Source of the DNA: Planctomycetota bacterium
Lineage (GTDB): Bacteria > Planctomycetota > Planctomycetia > Pirellulales > Pirellulaceae
Direction: 5' to 3'
Assembly (NCBI GenBank): GCA_014381825.1
Contig: JACNKX010000054.1
Location: 1 to 54,249, forward strand
Length of the DNA: 54,249 nucleotides
Part shown: in pieces, positions 37,901 through 46,621 of the stretch
Layout: each line of letters begins with the position of its first letter
Position numbering within the stretch: the stretch's first letter is position 1
The notes under the pieces: model-generated
The model's database searches: none
Seen by the model: only the letters and a program-made list of their open reading frames with translations
Told to the model about the DNA's origin: nothing
Position numbers and translations under genes: made by a program

Positions 37901-39050
37901 ACGATGCACACTGATGTTTTTCAAATAGTGTTCGTCCGAGCGAGATCTGTTTCTCAGTCGTTGGACGCGGCTCTGCTCGTTGAGGCGTCACGCCTCGCGT
38001 GGATAAGTGTGCCGAGAGATCTCGACGTTCGTCTTTCGAAAGCTCGAAGAGTGGCATGCGATGTTGTGGATTGAGTTCTTGTGGCGCGGCGAGCCAATGT
38101 GCGAAGAAACTTCGCGGTCGTTTCGAGGCAATCGCGGCCAAGTCGCCACCACCAAATTGACCGGAGGTACCGACGTCTCCGAGTTGATGGCACGCGAGAC
38201 AGCCCGTCGTTAACAGTAGCAGCTTCCCCCTGCCGAGGTCCGGCTTTTTCTTATCGACGGGCCTTCTTTTGACTGGCTTGGATTGGTCGAATAAATAGGC
38301 GGCGATTGCGTCGGCGTCCGACTCCGACAGCGAGAAGTGAGGCATCTGCCGCTGAACACCATCTTGTTGCTTAGGCGTCACTGCCAGCCAACTCACCAGC
38401 CAGTCAAAATGCATATTGTCGGCGACGTGCGCGAGCGACGGGGCGGTTGCAGGTCGCGACTCGCCGGGAACGTGGTGGCACGCAGCACAGCGCAGCGCCC
38501 GCACAATTGACCCGCCGCGGCTGAAACTTGTGTCTGGCGTTTTAGTTGGATCGTGATAGAGATACCGTGAACCGATCGGTTCCAACTGGAACTGCGGCCC
38601 GGACCAAAAGAGCCGAATTCCTCCCTCGGAATCTTTTCGATCGTAGGTTACTTCCAGCGGATGAAAGTCGAACTGTAACGGAATGGGTGCCGAGACCGAC
38701 CATTTGGACGTGTCGCTTTCGCTTTTGAGAACCGTTGTTCCATTGAGCTGGATTCGTACATTACCGGCTGCGTAGACATGTAGCCGGTAGTCACCAACTG
38801 CCTGAGACATGAGAAAGCCGGTCCAGTGGACTCGAAGCGAAATGCCATCGAGGCGACGATCAATAGAACTGGTGCCGGGCGCGATTGAGACGGCGGCGTC
38901 ACGTCGCGATAGGGAGTTCCCCTGCGGATCAGAATAATTACCGATCAAACCGCTGCGGAACTCGTCGTCTTCGATCTGAGCAAGCAGAGTTGTTGGCCAA
39001 CCAAGGATCGATAGTACCAATAGGACGATATAACAACGAAAAAATCTCAT
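34935..39050 (-). CDS. Giant exported PA14 / five-haem cytochrome c / propeller protein
   Basis: A 1371-residue exported protein. Signal peptide 1-24 (ending LLA). Residues 32-165 form a PA14-like domain (YRLHVYAAGNVRIQLNGT). Then come five CXXCH haem sites: CAACH near 188, CLACH near 284, CASCH near 381, CLACH near 458 and CTSCH near 580, several with a downstream Met in xRMPxF or RQMPHF as probable second ligand, so these are repeated cytochrome c domains. Residues 650-900 are beta-rich; residues 920-1290 resemble the sorbosone-dehydrogenase-type propeller of PVC membrane-bound dehydrogenases (ALDWRPDGDLVVASLKGRVW). It probably oxidises a sugar-like substrate in the periplasm and passes electrons along the haems; substrate unknown. 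Confidence 0.92.
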   Translation of the reverse strand: MRFFRCYIVLLVLSILGWPTTLLAQIEDDEFRSGLIGNYSDPQGNSLSRRDAAVSIAPGTSSIDRRLDGISLRVHWTGFLMSQAVGDYRLHVYAAGNVRIQLNGTTVLKSESDTSKWSVSAPIPLQFDFHPLEVTYDRKDSEGGIRLFWSGPQFQLEPIGSRYLYHDPTKTPDTSFSRGGSIVRALRCAACHHVPGESRPATAPSLAHVADNMHFDWLVSWLAVTPKQQDGVQRQMPHFSLSESDADAIAAYLFDQSKPVKRRPVDKKKPDLGRGKLLLLTTGCLACHQLGDVGTSGQFGGGDLAAIASKRPRSFFAHWLAAPQELNPQHRMPLFELSKDERRDLSAHLSTRGVTPQRAEPRPTTEKQISLGRTLFEKHQCASCHDRAENEQRNPRRAFAEVINWDDSCVRQPNAMHPGFQLTGDDRHAVAQFVAETRKHPDAAPRVSASDLLAKHNCLACHLRNDLPGLAAKLPKVAEAHPEVAELLPSMTPPPLISLGDKLYDQSIRDAILRKSVHRDYLHVRMPKFNLSEEELQTLVDYFVQSDRIPPRTDQQAPPETDPLVLHAVGSRLVTTDGFGCTSCHQLGTVKPTKAPLNARGPQLTLLAKRIRREWFERFVRNPLRVIPRMEMPSVQVAVSGVLDDHLDTQLAAVWDVLNTPDFEPPLPNPVRTVRRSGLAEREERSVVITDVVRDAQKIYLKPLLIGLPNRTSFLIDLETASLARWSVGNVAHERTEGKSWFWAVAGTPLLKPALTDCELTLVDAMSELAPDTVGQFVTEFDEVFHTDERGVGFRYRLRFGGSSPTTVSVTQIFRVESYDTGAVSRRIDVVGIPASMAVKLQLLSSATELKTKSDGTQLQTRFGSIEMYLGATIEDDFSVTRPADNAGRATFTLSYRPRVPIDVFPTVVPEAPAPPPLTLDVVPGFETVRLPISSEIMPTALDWRPDGDLVVASLKGRVWNLRDTNADGIEDTAAAISDELAAPYGIAAYDDHVDVVNKYGLLRLHPNRMVTIASGWGHTTDYHDWVVGLPRDEEGNYYVALPCQQDKRNAAAAKYKGSVLRLSPREPTSTDPSLFSITELTAGHRFPMGIARNRNGEMFVTDNQGNYNPFNELNHVVTGKRFGFINAIDRKPDFQPPLTPPTINIPHPWTRSVNGICFLDSPDTAEPAFGPFEGQLVGCEYDTRRLIRMSLHKVGGTYQGAAYPFSYDAPRNGPPLLGPLVCAVSPQGDLYVGGIRDSGWGGANNIGEIVRLRPQFDQLPCGIAEVRATANGFVVDFTSPVDRAKASRTDSYSVSSYTRVSTPAYGGGDHDRRQEQVSGVRVSDDGLRVDLTFDDLRAGYVYELHVKNLAPEDREFFPAEAHYTLRTIPQ

Positions 39051-39115
39051 GATAACTCAGCGACCTATCTCAAAACGGAGTCGGTGTTGTCAGTGGTCCG
39101 ACTATGATACTCCGC

Positions 39116-39454
39116 CTAGAGAACGGAATCGATGATCTCTTTGAGTTCCTCGTCCGAGATGTTCATGGCGACCGACGCAGTTGCAAACAGTTGCTTCTCG
39201 ACTTCTGCTAGATCCCCGTCGGCTGCCATCATTCGCAGCAAGTCTTGGAGCATTTCGACGCGTTCTTCGTGGGTCTCGGGGACCTCGATGTCGGCAACAT
39301 CCGAAATGGCGTAACGGATCGCCTCTGCGAAGACCTCCTCCGGTACTGACCATCGCGCCCGGCGATCGGACAAAAAAGTGATCTCACGCTCGGTCAAGCT
39401 TCCGTCTGCTGCCGCCATGACAAGCAGATTACGTAGCTTTACATGCAATTCCAT
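39116..39454 (-). CDS. TerB-like protein
   Basis: A 112-residue all-helical acidic protein with two TerB-type repeats: LLVMAAADGSLTEREITFL and LLRMMAADGDLAEVEKQLF, each with the AADG(x)L(x)xxE core that binds divalent metal in tellurite-resistance TerB proteins. The domain occurs widely in stress-response and membrane-associated systems, so tellurite resistance is not implied. The start at 39454 is chosen because GGAG lies six bases upstream; the frame is open to 39541. It follows the MoxR-associated gene pair by about 90 bases on the same strand. Confidence 0.88.
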   Translation of the reverse strand: MELHVKLRNLLVMAAADGSLTEREITFLSDRRARWSVPEEVFAEAIRYAISDVADIEVPETHEERVEMLQDLLRMMAADGDLAEVEKQLFATASVAMNISDEELKEIIDSVL

Positions 39455-39544
39455 TTCCATCTCCGGGGAGTTTGTTTGCAAGCCTTGATACACGCGGGTA
39501 GGGCCAGTATACGAGTCTCGTGTGAGTGTCTCAAGCAACACTCT

Positions 39545-41440
39545 CTACGCACGCCTGATGAAATCTGACGCGTAGCTTCGTACATGTTTGCCGTTTAGCA
39601 CGTGTACCATGCGGAGTTGTTGGACCGTTGATTCGCCAAACTGACCGAGCGGAATATGAACCCATTTCTTTTTGAATCGTTTTGCCAACCGTCGCCAACC
39701 TGCGCCAGGTGGAGCGGGGCTGAGCAACGCGATGTCCAAACATTGGCTATGCAGACATGCGGCCGCGAGGACACGTTCCTCCATCGTTTCGGTGAAGTCC
39801 AATCGCGGGTCGATCCAAATATCGACGATCGGCTTCGGAGGATATAGAAACAGAGCGCCGCCATAATTCCCGAGCCCGATCCCCGGGCCGACTAGTTCTT
39901 TGCTGAAGTCGGTCGCGAAAAAGGCGAGTGTCGATTCGTCTTCATGTTCCGCGAACCAGGTTGTCCGCCAAGGATAGTCTCGTGGATCGGCTGGGCTGTC
40001 GAACAGCATCACGGCGCAATCGAGCTTCCCACGACTCGGCGGCAGGACCTTGACGTAGATGTCGCCATCGTACCAATGACGCAAAGTGTCACGAATGTCG
40101 ATGCCGTCCTTAATGCTGGTCGTGAATTTCTCTGTATGCACGAGATCAGCACCCATCACGTCCTTGGCACGATCAAAGACGTGCGAGCGAAAGTTTTCGA
40201 TCAGCTTATCTTCGGGAGGATAACTGCATTGAGAGTGCGGATTCCATCGCATCTTCCAGCGATCCACGTCTTGTCGGTCGGGTCGAGGCTGCAACTCGCA
40301 GCTGCGCCAGATCAACGGTGGGCCTGGAAGCCGGCTAACGGCATCAAGCAGATCACCTTCGGGAAGTCGCACTCGCTCTAAGCCCACGTCCAGGTAGGGC
40401 AAACCGGTTGCTCTCGCATAGGGATAGTCTCGCGCTGTCTCGGCCACATGCAACGCGTACTGATCGCCGACGATCTGTTTCGCGGCGATCACAAGCGTGT
40501 ACAGGTCCGGTGTCAGCCGCCGTTCAATCAGCGACAGATTGCGAATGTACTTCATGCATTGCGCAAGGATCTGTGGAGTAATGTTGCGTGCACGTCGCTT
40601 TAACTCGTCGCAGTAAGCATCCCGCGATGAGAGCAACAGTTCTTTAACGCCATCAATCGACAGATTCTCGTCGTCGTCCAAGTCGGCTCGCGCCTTTTCG
40701 TACAATCCGGTGATGAACGGCAATTCACCCAGCATGAATACCAGCGTGTCGTTCTCGACTTCGTAGGTTTCTGTTGAGGGGACGTACGCATCGCTGGCAT
40801 CCGACGCTCGTTGCTCGATATACGCTTCGCGAATCCAGGGCCAATCAAGGACAGAGCACACAAACAGGATCGATTCATGACGCGACTCCAAGTCGCGAAG
40901 TTTCGCTGCCATGTGGGAATTGCGTTCCTGCCGCTGTTCCAAGCTGGGCCTAGCGAGCGTTGGCAGAACCGCCGCCGCGAATCGTTCGATGGAAACTTTC
41001 TTTAGCGCATAGGGATCGGGAAGCGGCTCGCTGTAGGGAACAAATGGCGAGGTCTCCAAATCGATGAACTGACGGGCAACGCGTTCTCCCATCGCGACGC
41101 GCAGCGCCATGATCACTCCCTGGCACGGATCGATCGGAACATAGCTGCAGTCACCTTCGGACTCGTCTTCATCACGTTGATCGGGAGTCCATTCCGTTTG
41201 ATAGCCGGCGCTTTCTCGTTGTAAGACGACCGTCGGCGTTGGGAGTAAGCCGATTGCTTCCTCGACGTCTTCTTGAAACGAGGGTGGTAGAGGAACGGCG
41301 ACGCAGTCAAACGAGTGCTCAAGCATCATTCGACGGACCTCGAGAGCAAAGTCACCGCTGCCGTGAATAATTGGCAGCGCCGTGATGCGAGGTCCGAACT
41401 TGAGAACGTCGAGGGTCATAAGAGAGAGGCCGGAGGTCAA
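39545..41440 (-). CDS. Large protein of unknown function paired with MoxR ATPase
   Basis: A 631-residue soluble protein without a signal peptide or membrane segment. The N-terminus (LPIIHGSGDFALEVRRMMLE, then FDCVAVPLPPSFQEDVEEAI) resembles the start of TraB/ChaN-like or DUF5682-type proteins, in which a similar strand-helix opens the domain, but I cannot confirm this. The middle is helical, and the C-terminal part has a beta-rich segment with many Trp and Pro (RDYPWRTTWFAEHEDES). It begins 11 bases after the MoxR-type gene, so they form an operon and probably a complex: MoxR ATPases typically remodel such partners. Function unknown. Confidence 0.8.
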   Translation of the reverse strand: MTSGLSLMTLDVLKFGPRITALPIIHGSGDFALEVRRMMLEHSFDCVAVPLPPSFQEDVEEAIGLLPTPTVVLQRESAGYQTEWTPDQRDEDESEGDCSYVPIDPCQGVIMALRVAMGERVARQFIDLETSPFVPYSEPLPDPYALKKVSIERFAAAVLPTLARPSLEQRQERNSHMAAKLRDLESRHESILFVCSVLDWPWIREAYIEQRASDASDAYVPSTETYEVENDTLVFMLGELPFITGLYEKARADLDDDENLSIDGVKELLLSSRDAYCDELKRRARNITPQILAQCMKYIRNLSLIERRLTPDLYTLVIAAKQIVGDQYALHVAETARDYPYARATGLPYLDVGLERVRLPEGDLLDAVSRLPGPPLIWRSCELQPRPDRQDVDRWKMRWNPHSQCSYPPEDKLIENFRSHVFDRAKDVMGADLVHTEKFTTSIKDGIDIRDTLRHWYDGDIYVKVLPPSRGKLDCAVMLFDSPADPRDYPWRTTWFAEHEDESTLAFFATDFSKELVGPGIGLGNYGGALFLYPPKPIVDIWIDPRLDFTETMEERVLAAACLHSQCLDIALLSPAPPGAGWRRLAKRFKKKWVHIPLGQFGESTVQQLRMVHVLNGKHVRSYASDFIRRA

Positions 41441-41451
41441 AATCCATCACT

Positions 41452-42414
41452 TTAAAACAGCAGTTCATCATCGTCGTCTTCGTCTTCCAGGTCGGGGTGC
41501 AACGGATCGTCCGCTGCAAAGAAAAAGTCGCCTAATCCCAACGGCACCGCGTCGCCTCCGAGCGTGCGACTGCGACGTTGTGCCAACGATTCGAGGTCTA
41601 GTGCGTCTTCTCCAAGACACTTCTCCAACGCTTCTCGCCATGCTTGATCCTTGGCAATCGGATGCGACGAGTCCTGCGCCAATCGCTTCATCGCGTATCG
41701 CAACAGATTGATTCCATCACGCGGCGAGAAATCCAACTTCAATTCGTGGGATCGCTGTAAGAACTCGACCGTAATCGCCAACATCTCTGGCTCGACGAAG
41801 GGCAGGTGGTACTGCAGAATCGCCAGTTCGTCTTGCTTGTTGGGATAGCCAACACTCAATGTTGGCTGCAGGCGACTCATGATGTAATCGGGGATCTCGT
41901 AAGTCGACTCGTCTTGATTCATCGTCACGGCGCAACGAAAGTCGCGATGAGCCTTGATCGTGATGCCAGCGACAATCGATTCGACGTAACGTCGGTAGTC
42001 GAGCAGCGGAGCCAAGCTGGCCCACGACTTCTCGTTCATTCGATTCCCTTCATCGAGAACACAGACGCCGCCGCGAATCATCGCTGTCACCAAAGCCGAA
42101 GCGTGATAGGCAATCTTGCCGTTCTGCGCCAGCACCGGCGTGACAAGTAAATCCTCTGGACGCGTATCCGCCGTGCACTGATAGATATACAGCTCTTGCT
42201 CACGTTGTTGCGCAGCCGCCATCGCCAGCGCGGTCTTGCCGATTCCCGGCGAGCCGACCAGACGCGGCGAGAGCGCAAGGTCAGCGTCGTCGACGACGAT
42301 CCAGCAAGCCTGGAGTTGCTGCAGTATCTCGCGTTGCCCGATCCATTTGGCTTCATTCTCGTTTGGTGTACTCAACGTAAGTTGAACGCCATCTACGTCG
42401 ACGTGCTTCTGCAT
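41452..42414 (-). CDS. MoxR-type AAA+ ATPase
   Basis: A 320-residue AAA+ ATPase. Walker A is [15 protein letters not shown] (residues 54-68), Walker B is [13 protein letters not shown] near 113-125, followed by a sensor-1 region ([20 protein letters not shown]) and a C-terminal helical lid ([20 protein letters not shown]). The N-residue in place of a second acidic residue (DEGNR) matches the MoxR type. The last 30 residues are acidic ([11 protein letters not shown]). These ATPases act as chaperones for metal insertion or complex assembly, usually with a VWA protein; none is adjacent here, and the 631-residue gene takes that place. It diverges from the aldolase gene. Confidence 0.93.
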   Translation of the reverse strand: MQKHVDVDGVQLTLSTPNENEAKWIGQREILQQLQACWIVVDDADLALSPRLVGSPGIGKTALAMAAAQQREQELYIYQCTADTRPEDLLVTPVLAQNGKIAYHASALVTAMIRGGVCVLDEGNRMNEKSWASLAPLLDYRRYVESIVAGITIKAHRDFRCAVTMNQDESTYEIPDYIMSRLQPTLSVGYPNKQDELAILQYHLPFVEPEMLAITVEFLQRSHELKLDFSPRDGINLLRYAMKRLAQDSSHPIAKDQAWREALEKCLGEDALDLESLAQRRSRTLGGDAVPLGLGDFFFAADDPLHPDLEDEDDDDELLF

Positions 42415-42649
42415 AGTTGCTCGATTGGGTTAAGAAAATGTGATCGCACCCGTTCGTCCATGTTACTGAGCAGTGACCTTACCAAGCAATGACGGTTCGT
42501 CCAAGCTGCCAGTGCCTGGATTACTGGCATTTGCGTGACGTGTATTATCGGAACCTTTTGCCAACTTGCGGCTGCAGCTTGCATTGAAGGTTTTCATCGT
42601 GCAAGATCAACGTAGCGGCACTTTACGTTTCTTCGATCAAGGGTTCACG

Positions 42650-43612
42650 ATGTCCTCAAACCAATTCCGCTTAATCGCTCCGCCCACCACGGCGTTTCAC
42701 ATCGATGGATCGTTGAACCTGGAAGTTGTCGAACGACACGCCCAGTTGTTGGTCGACACGACAGTCAACGGTCTGTTCGTCGCAGGTTCGACCGGCGAAG
42801 GTCAATCTCTGTCGACGGACGAACGCATTCGGAGCGCGCAACGCTGGATGGATGTAACATCTGGGACTGACTTGGAAGTGATAATTCAAGTTGGGCACAA
42901 CAGCCTGCCCGATGCCGTCGCTCTCGCCGAGCATGCTCAACGAATTGGAGCTGATTCGATCGCAGCATCGTCGCCATGTTACTTTAAGCCCGCTGGTGTG
43001 GAAGAGTTGATCGAGTTCTTGGTTCCCGTTGCGGCCGCTGCGGGCGACTTGCCATTTTACTTCTATGAGATCCCGCCGCTGACGAACGTTGTGTTACCCA
43101 TGGCTGAGTTCCTCGAAAAGGCCAAGCCCCGTATCCCGAATCTTGTCGGATTGAAGTACTCCAATATCGATCTGATGCAAATGCAGCAATGTGTTTGTAT
43201 GAACGATGGCGAATTTGAAGTGCTGTTTGGTTCTGATCAGCAACTTCTCGCTGCAGTGGCACTCGGCGCGCGTGGAGCCGTTGGCAGCACCTATAACTTT
43301 GCCGCCCCATTGTACCGCCGGATGCTCGCCGCTTTTGATCGGGGCGACCATGAGGAAGCGCGGAAGTTGCAGGCAAAGTCCGTCGAGATCGTTGCGATCA
43401 TGGCCCGCCATAGTTTCCTATCTGCTTGTAAGCTCCTGTTAACAGAACTTGGCATTGAAAGTGGTCCAGTGCGACCGCCGATACGAAACCTGACCAGCCA
43501 GCAGCGAGAAGAACTTTTGGCCGATCTTCATGTGGCAGGCGTGTTTGATCTGCAAAGGACCGCAGTTCCTGAAGCGACCGGTGTGATGGTCGATGGACAA
43601 GAAAGCGAGTGA
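42650..43612 (+). CDS. N-acetylneuraminate lyase-like aldolase
   Basis: A 320-residue class I aldolase of the DapA/NanA family. Motifs: GLFVAGSTGEGQSLSTDERI (carboxylate site), FYFYEIPPLTNV with the catalytic Tyr, GLKYSNIDLMQMQQCV with the Schiff-base Lys near 168, and GSDQQLLAAVALGARGAVGS, then STYN. The last three stretches match animal N-acetylneuraminate lyases better than dihydrodipicolinate synthases, so cleavage of a sialic-acid-like sugar to an N-acetylhexosamine and pyruvate is the best guess. The start at 42650 is chosen over 42566 because the upstream 28 codons lack family similarity. No other sialic-acid gene is near. Confidence 0.85.
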   Translation: MSSNQFRLIAPPTTAFHIDGSLNLEVVERHAQLLVDTTVNGLFVAGSTGEGQSLSTDERIRSAQRWMDVTSGTDLEVIIQVGHNSLPDAVALAEHAQRIGADSIAASSPCYFKPAGVEELIEFLVPVAAAAGDLPFYFYEIPPLTNVVLPMAEFLEKAKPRIPNLVGLKYSNIDLMQMQQCVCMNDGEFEVLFGSDQQLLAAVALGARGAVGSTYNFAAPLYRRMLAAFDRGDHEEARKLQAKSVEIVAIMARHSFLSACKLLLTELGIESGPVRPPIRNLTSQQREELLADLHVAGVFDLQRTAVPEATGVMVDGQESE

Positions 43613-43630
43613 AGAAGTTTCTAACACTCG

Positions 43631-43646
43631 GTGCGATCTATCGCAC
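43631..43646. terminator. Hairpin between convergent genes
   Basis: GTGCGAT and ATCGCAC form a perfect seven-base inverted repeat around a two-base centre, 18 bases after the aldolase stop. It overlaps the last codons and the stop of the opposite-strand decahaem gene. Without a T-run, it is judged a bidirectional terminator by position. Confidence 0.4.
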
Positions 43647-45773
43647 GTGATAAGCGTGGCACGTGAGACAGCTATCTCGACCTGAAGAGTCACCGTGGCA
43701 TTTGGCGCATGCGGCCTGCGTCATGGGAACAAAGTCGCTTTCGAAAGCATGCGGGTTCGTGGCGGGGCGCCAGTGGCGGTCGATGAATTCGGTTTTAAGA
43801 AGAGATGTTGCCGCTGTTTGAGTCTCGTTGAATGAATGGCATTGCGAGCAGGCATCGTCGCTCAGCAAAGTTACATGAGGCGCGTGGTTGAAGTGTGTAA
43901 ACGAGTGCTGGTCTAGCGGCGGTTCGTAAGGACGCCAATTGACATTTGCAGCCGCTTTTTCATCGTGATCGACGCTGTGACATTTCGTGCAACGTCCAGC
44001 GGCAAAGGGCGACCCTACCTGATCAAACAAATCGTTAAGCGCGCTTTGCAACAGTGTAGGATTGGGATCGTTGTTCACGCCGCGCGCACCGATATCTAAC
44101 AACGCTCTGAGCAATCGATCGGCGTGGCCGAGCGGTCGGTATCGCAGCGAGAGGCTCGAACCGTGGACGTGCCACCCACTGGCAAGAAGCTCGGATTCGT
44201 GTCGCTCGGTTCGTATGAGGAGAGCGGCGTCAGTCGGAGGAACTTCATTTGGTACCTCCACGTCGAGTTGCTTACGTCGGGATTCTACTTCTGTCACTAA
44301 AGCGGGTAACCACTGCTCTTGCATATCGATCGCCAAAAGAAGCGGATATGAATTGGCGAGTGTTTCGATCTGCGACTCGGAAACATGTTCTCCGAGAACC
44401 GTTGCGAGTCGGCGGTGAATCTCTGGATGCCCCTTTTGCACAATGTCATACAGTGATTCCTTTAACAACCATACCAGTGACTCGACCGATTGCAGTTGGG
44501 GCGTATCCGCTTCGCGCAGGTCGCGCAAATCGACGCCCGACAGCGAGGCTTCGACGGCGGCGTATTCGTCATACGATTGAAGCAGCAACCTTTGAAGTGG
44601 TGAGATCTCAGCGGTTGCCTCTACGTGCAACGGATACTCACGAGGCCACTGGCCGATCTTCCGACCGTTTTTTGCAAGTGCATCAACGTCCAACGCCGGC
44701 AACGAAATCACAGCGATACCTTGCGTCGTGTCATCTTGGATTTGATGGGAATGACATTCTGCGCATGTTGTCTCAAATTCCTTGACCAGCATATAACGTC
44801 CAGCCGAATCGGCTTGATGGCAGTCATTGCACTTTCGGTTCCCTTTCGTTCCCGCGGCTTCAAAGTGTTCACCAATGTGAGACAAATGATCGAAATACAA
44901 TCTTGTCCGACGCTCGTAGGGGTAGGCCGTAAACTCTGGATGTCCCTCGCTAAAGCTGTGAAAGGAATCCACATGACAGACCTGACACTGTTGGTTCGTG
45001 AATTCGGTCAAGTCCGCCATCGTGCCACGGTGCTCTCGATGGCAGGTGGCGCACGCTAGTTGTTGATCCGTTCGCAAGGCCCGCGCGATACCGCCGTCTA
45101 ATCCGTGACGTGTAGCGCGCCGTTGAGGAAGCTCAGGTAGACCGTCGCCGATCGTACCGACCATCTCGTTAACGACCGTTTGCATGCCAGGTTCAATGCG
45201 CGGCTGGCTATGCGGGTTCATTGCGCTCGCGCCGAGTTCCGCGTGACACTGCAAACACTGGCCGCTCTGGGTGTGAGCTACCTCGCGATCCAATGACGCT
45301 TGAACCCAAGCGGTCGGCCCACCTGCGGCGGCAGTGTGACACCCCTCACAACGATCAACGACTTGACTGTGTTGCGATGTCAACGGACCGGGAGATATGA
45401 GGTTCGGTCGACTTGGCGATCCGAGGATCAGTAAGCCTGACGCAATCGCCGCCGCAAAGGCCGTAAACGACAAAACGCCGCGTCGCGATAACGCGCTCCG
45501 CTTAGGTTCGCATCTCTGAATTTGCTTACAACATGTACCGTCGGGCAGCGGGCCTTCGTCGCACGTGCCGCCATGAGTTTTGGTGCGCGCACAGACCCAA
45601 GTGTCGCCTTTCTGATAGGGCGAGCATTCGTGTGCCGAACGACAGAGTCCCCACTTGGTAGGTCCTAGCGGGCACGCGTGGCCTTCGGCAGCCCAACCGC
45701 ACTGCCACGGTTGATTGGGTCGTGCGTAGTCGTTCTCGTCGAAGCTGGATGCATGGGAGGGGCCGTCGCTCAC
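43638..45773 (-). CDS. Decahaem cytochrome c with Cys-rich N-terminal region
   Basis: About 711 residues. Residues 17-92 carry nine Cys (C-x8-C-x9-C-x5-C-x10-C-x9-C-x9-CC-x5-C), before a basic stretch and one membrane helix (about 98-118). The rest is periplasmic and holds ten CXXCH sites: CEGCH, CLQCH, CATCH, CQVCH, CNDCH, CAECH, then a haem-free helical region of about 250 residues, then CTKCH, CSQCH, CAKCH and CLTCH. The cytoplasmic Cys cluster could bind Fe-S or zinc; this is inference. The GTG start at 45773 overlaps the stop of the upstream membrane-cytochrome gene (GTGA), so the two are made together and probably form one complex. Electron partner unknown. Confidence 0.92.
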   Translation of the reverse strand: MSDGPSHASSFDENDYARPNQPWQCGWAAEGHACPLGPTKWGLCRSAHECSPYQKGDTWVCARTKTHGGTCDEGPLPDGTCCKQIQRCEPKRSALSRRGVLSFTAFAAAIASGLLILGSPSRPNLISPGPLTSQHSQVVDRCEGCHTAAAGGPTAWVQASLDREVAHTQSGQCLQCHAELGASAMNPHSQPRIEPGMQTVVNEMVGTIGDGLPELPQRRATRHGLDGGIARALRTDQQLACATCHREHRGTMADLTEFTNQQCQVCHVDSFHSFSEGHPEFTAYPYERRTRLYFDHLSHIGEHFEAAGTKGNRKCNDCHQADSAGRYMLVKEFETTCAECHSHQIQDDTTQGIAVISLPALDVDALAKNGRKIGQWPREYPLHVEATAEISPLQRLLLQSYDEYAAVEASLSGVDLRDLREADTPQLQSVESLVWLLKESLYDIVQKGHPEIHRRLATVLGEHVSESQIETLANSYPLLLAIDMQEQWLPALVTEVESRRKQLDVEVPNEVPPTDAALLIRTERHESELLASGWHVHGSSLSLRYRPLGHADRLLRALLDIGARGVNNDPNPTLLQSALNDLFDQVGSPFAAGRCTKCHSVDHDEKAAANVNWRPYEPPLDQHSFTHFNHAPHVTLLSDDACSQCHSFNETQTAATSLLKTEFIDRHWRPATNPHAFESDFVPMTQAACAKCHGDSSGRDSCLTCHAYHVR

Positions 45774-46594
45774 GAAATACCTCCCGAGTATGCGGACACA
45801 AGTAACAGGTGGAGTATCGCGAAAACGAGCAATGCGTACGTCAACGGTACGTGTACGAACAGCCAATACTTGAGCGTCGCTTGCAACGAGAACTGATAGT
45901 CAAGATCATCCTTCGCTTCAACGCACGTAACCAACCTCGCCATCGTCTCGCGTTCTGCGTCGTTCAAGTAGCGACGATATGCTTGCATCTCGTTCAGCAG
46001 GCCGAAGCGGGAACGGTTCGATTGCACGAGATGCTGCCAGAAGTTACGGGTCTGTGCGAAGAAAGGCCGAAGTCGATCTGCGTAGAACTGTGCGACAGCA
46101 GTCGATGCAGCCTCGTCCAACTCCTCAAAGACAATCGTCTCGACTTCAGCTTGAAGTCGATTGCGATAGACCGGAATGCGTTCGAATAGCACTTCGTCGC
46201 CCCGGGTCGTTAAGCGTTTGGCCAACGAACGCGATAAGAATAAGCCGATTACTCCGCTTGCGAACACGAACAGATAGAGCGTCGCCAACAACGATTCGAC
46301 AAGCCCGTTGGGAATCCGCCAGCCGACGTGAACGCCGAATACGACTGCGGTCAACAGCCCGACGTAGATGTGAAATTGCAACCAGGTTGCCGACGCTCCG
46401 AGAGGCAGGAAAGGTAACTTCTTTCGCAAGTTGTAGGCGGCCAGAAAGCAGATCATCGAGAAGAGAATCCAGCCTGTCTGACGCGCGGTGTCTCGCAGTG
46501 CCGTCGTCATTGCACCGCTGAGCCAGACCAGCAGTAGCGCAGCAACGATCGCAATTCCTGAATTGCGAAATCGTCGAGCGGTAAGTGTTTTCAT
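45770..46594 (-). CDS. b-type-cytochrome-like integral membrane protein
   Basis: A 274-residue protein with about five membrane helices: near residues 11-30, 40-58, 70-92, 100-120 and 245-268. Candidate haem-ligating His lie in helices: QFHIYVGLLTAVVFGVHVGW (two, spaced 14) and WLFVHVPLTYALLVFAILHL (two, spaced 14), the spacing of a di-haem b-type cytochrome or ferric-reductase-like core. A soluble helical loop of about 110 residues stands between helices four and five. It starts 27 bases after the Fe-S/cyclic-nucleotide gene and its stop overlaps the decahaem start, so it likely carries electrons through the membrane. The family is not certain. Confidence 0.85.
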   Translation of the reverse strand: MKTLTARRFRNSGIAIVAALLLVWLSGAMTTALRDTARQTGWILFSMICFLAAYNLRKKLPFLPLGASATWLQFHIYVGLLTAVVFGVHVGWRIPNGLVESLLATLYLFVFASGVIGLFLSRSLAKRLTTRGDEVLFERIPVYRNRLQAEVETIVFEELDEAASTAVAQFYADRLRPFFAQTRNFWQHLVQSNRSRFGLLNEMQAYRRYLNDAERETMARLVTCVEAKDDLDYQFSLQATLKYWLFVHVPLTYALLVFAILHLLLVSAYSGGIS

Positions 46595-46621
46595 TCCGGC
46601 TGGCTTCGGCTGTTATTCGAG

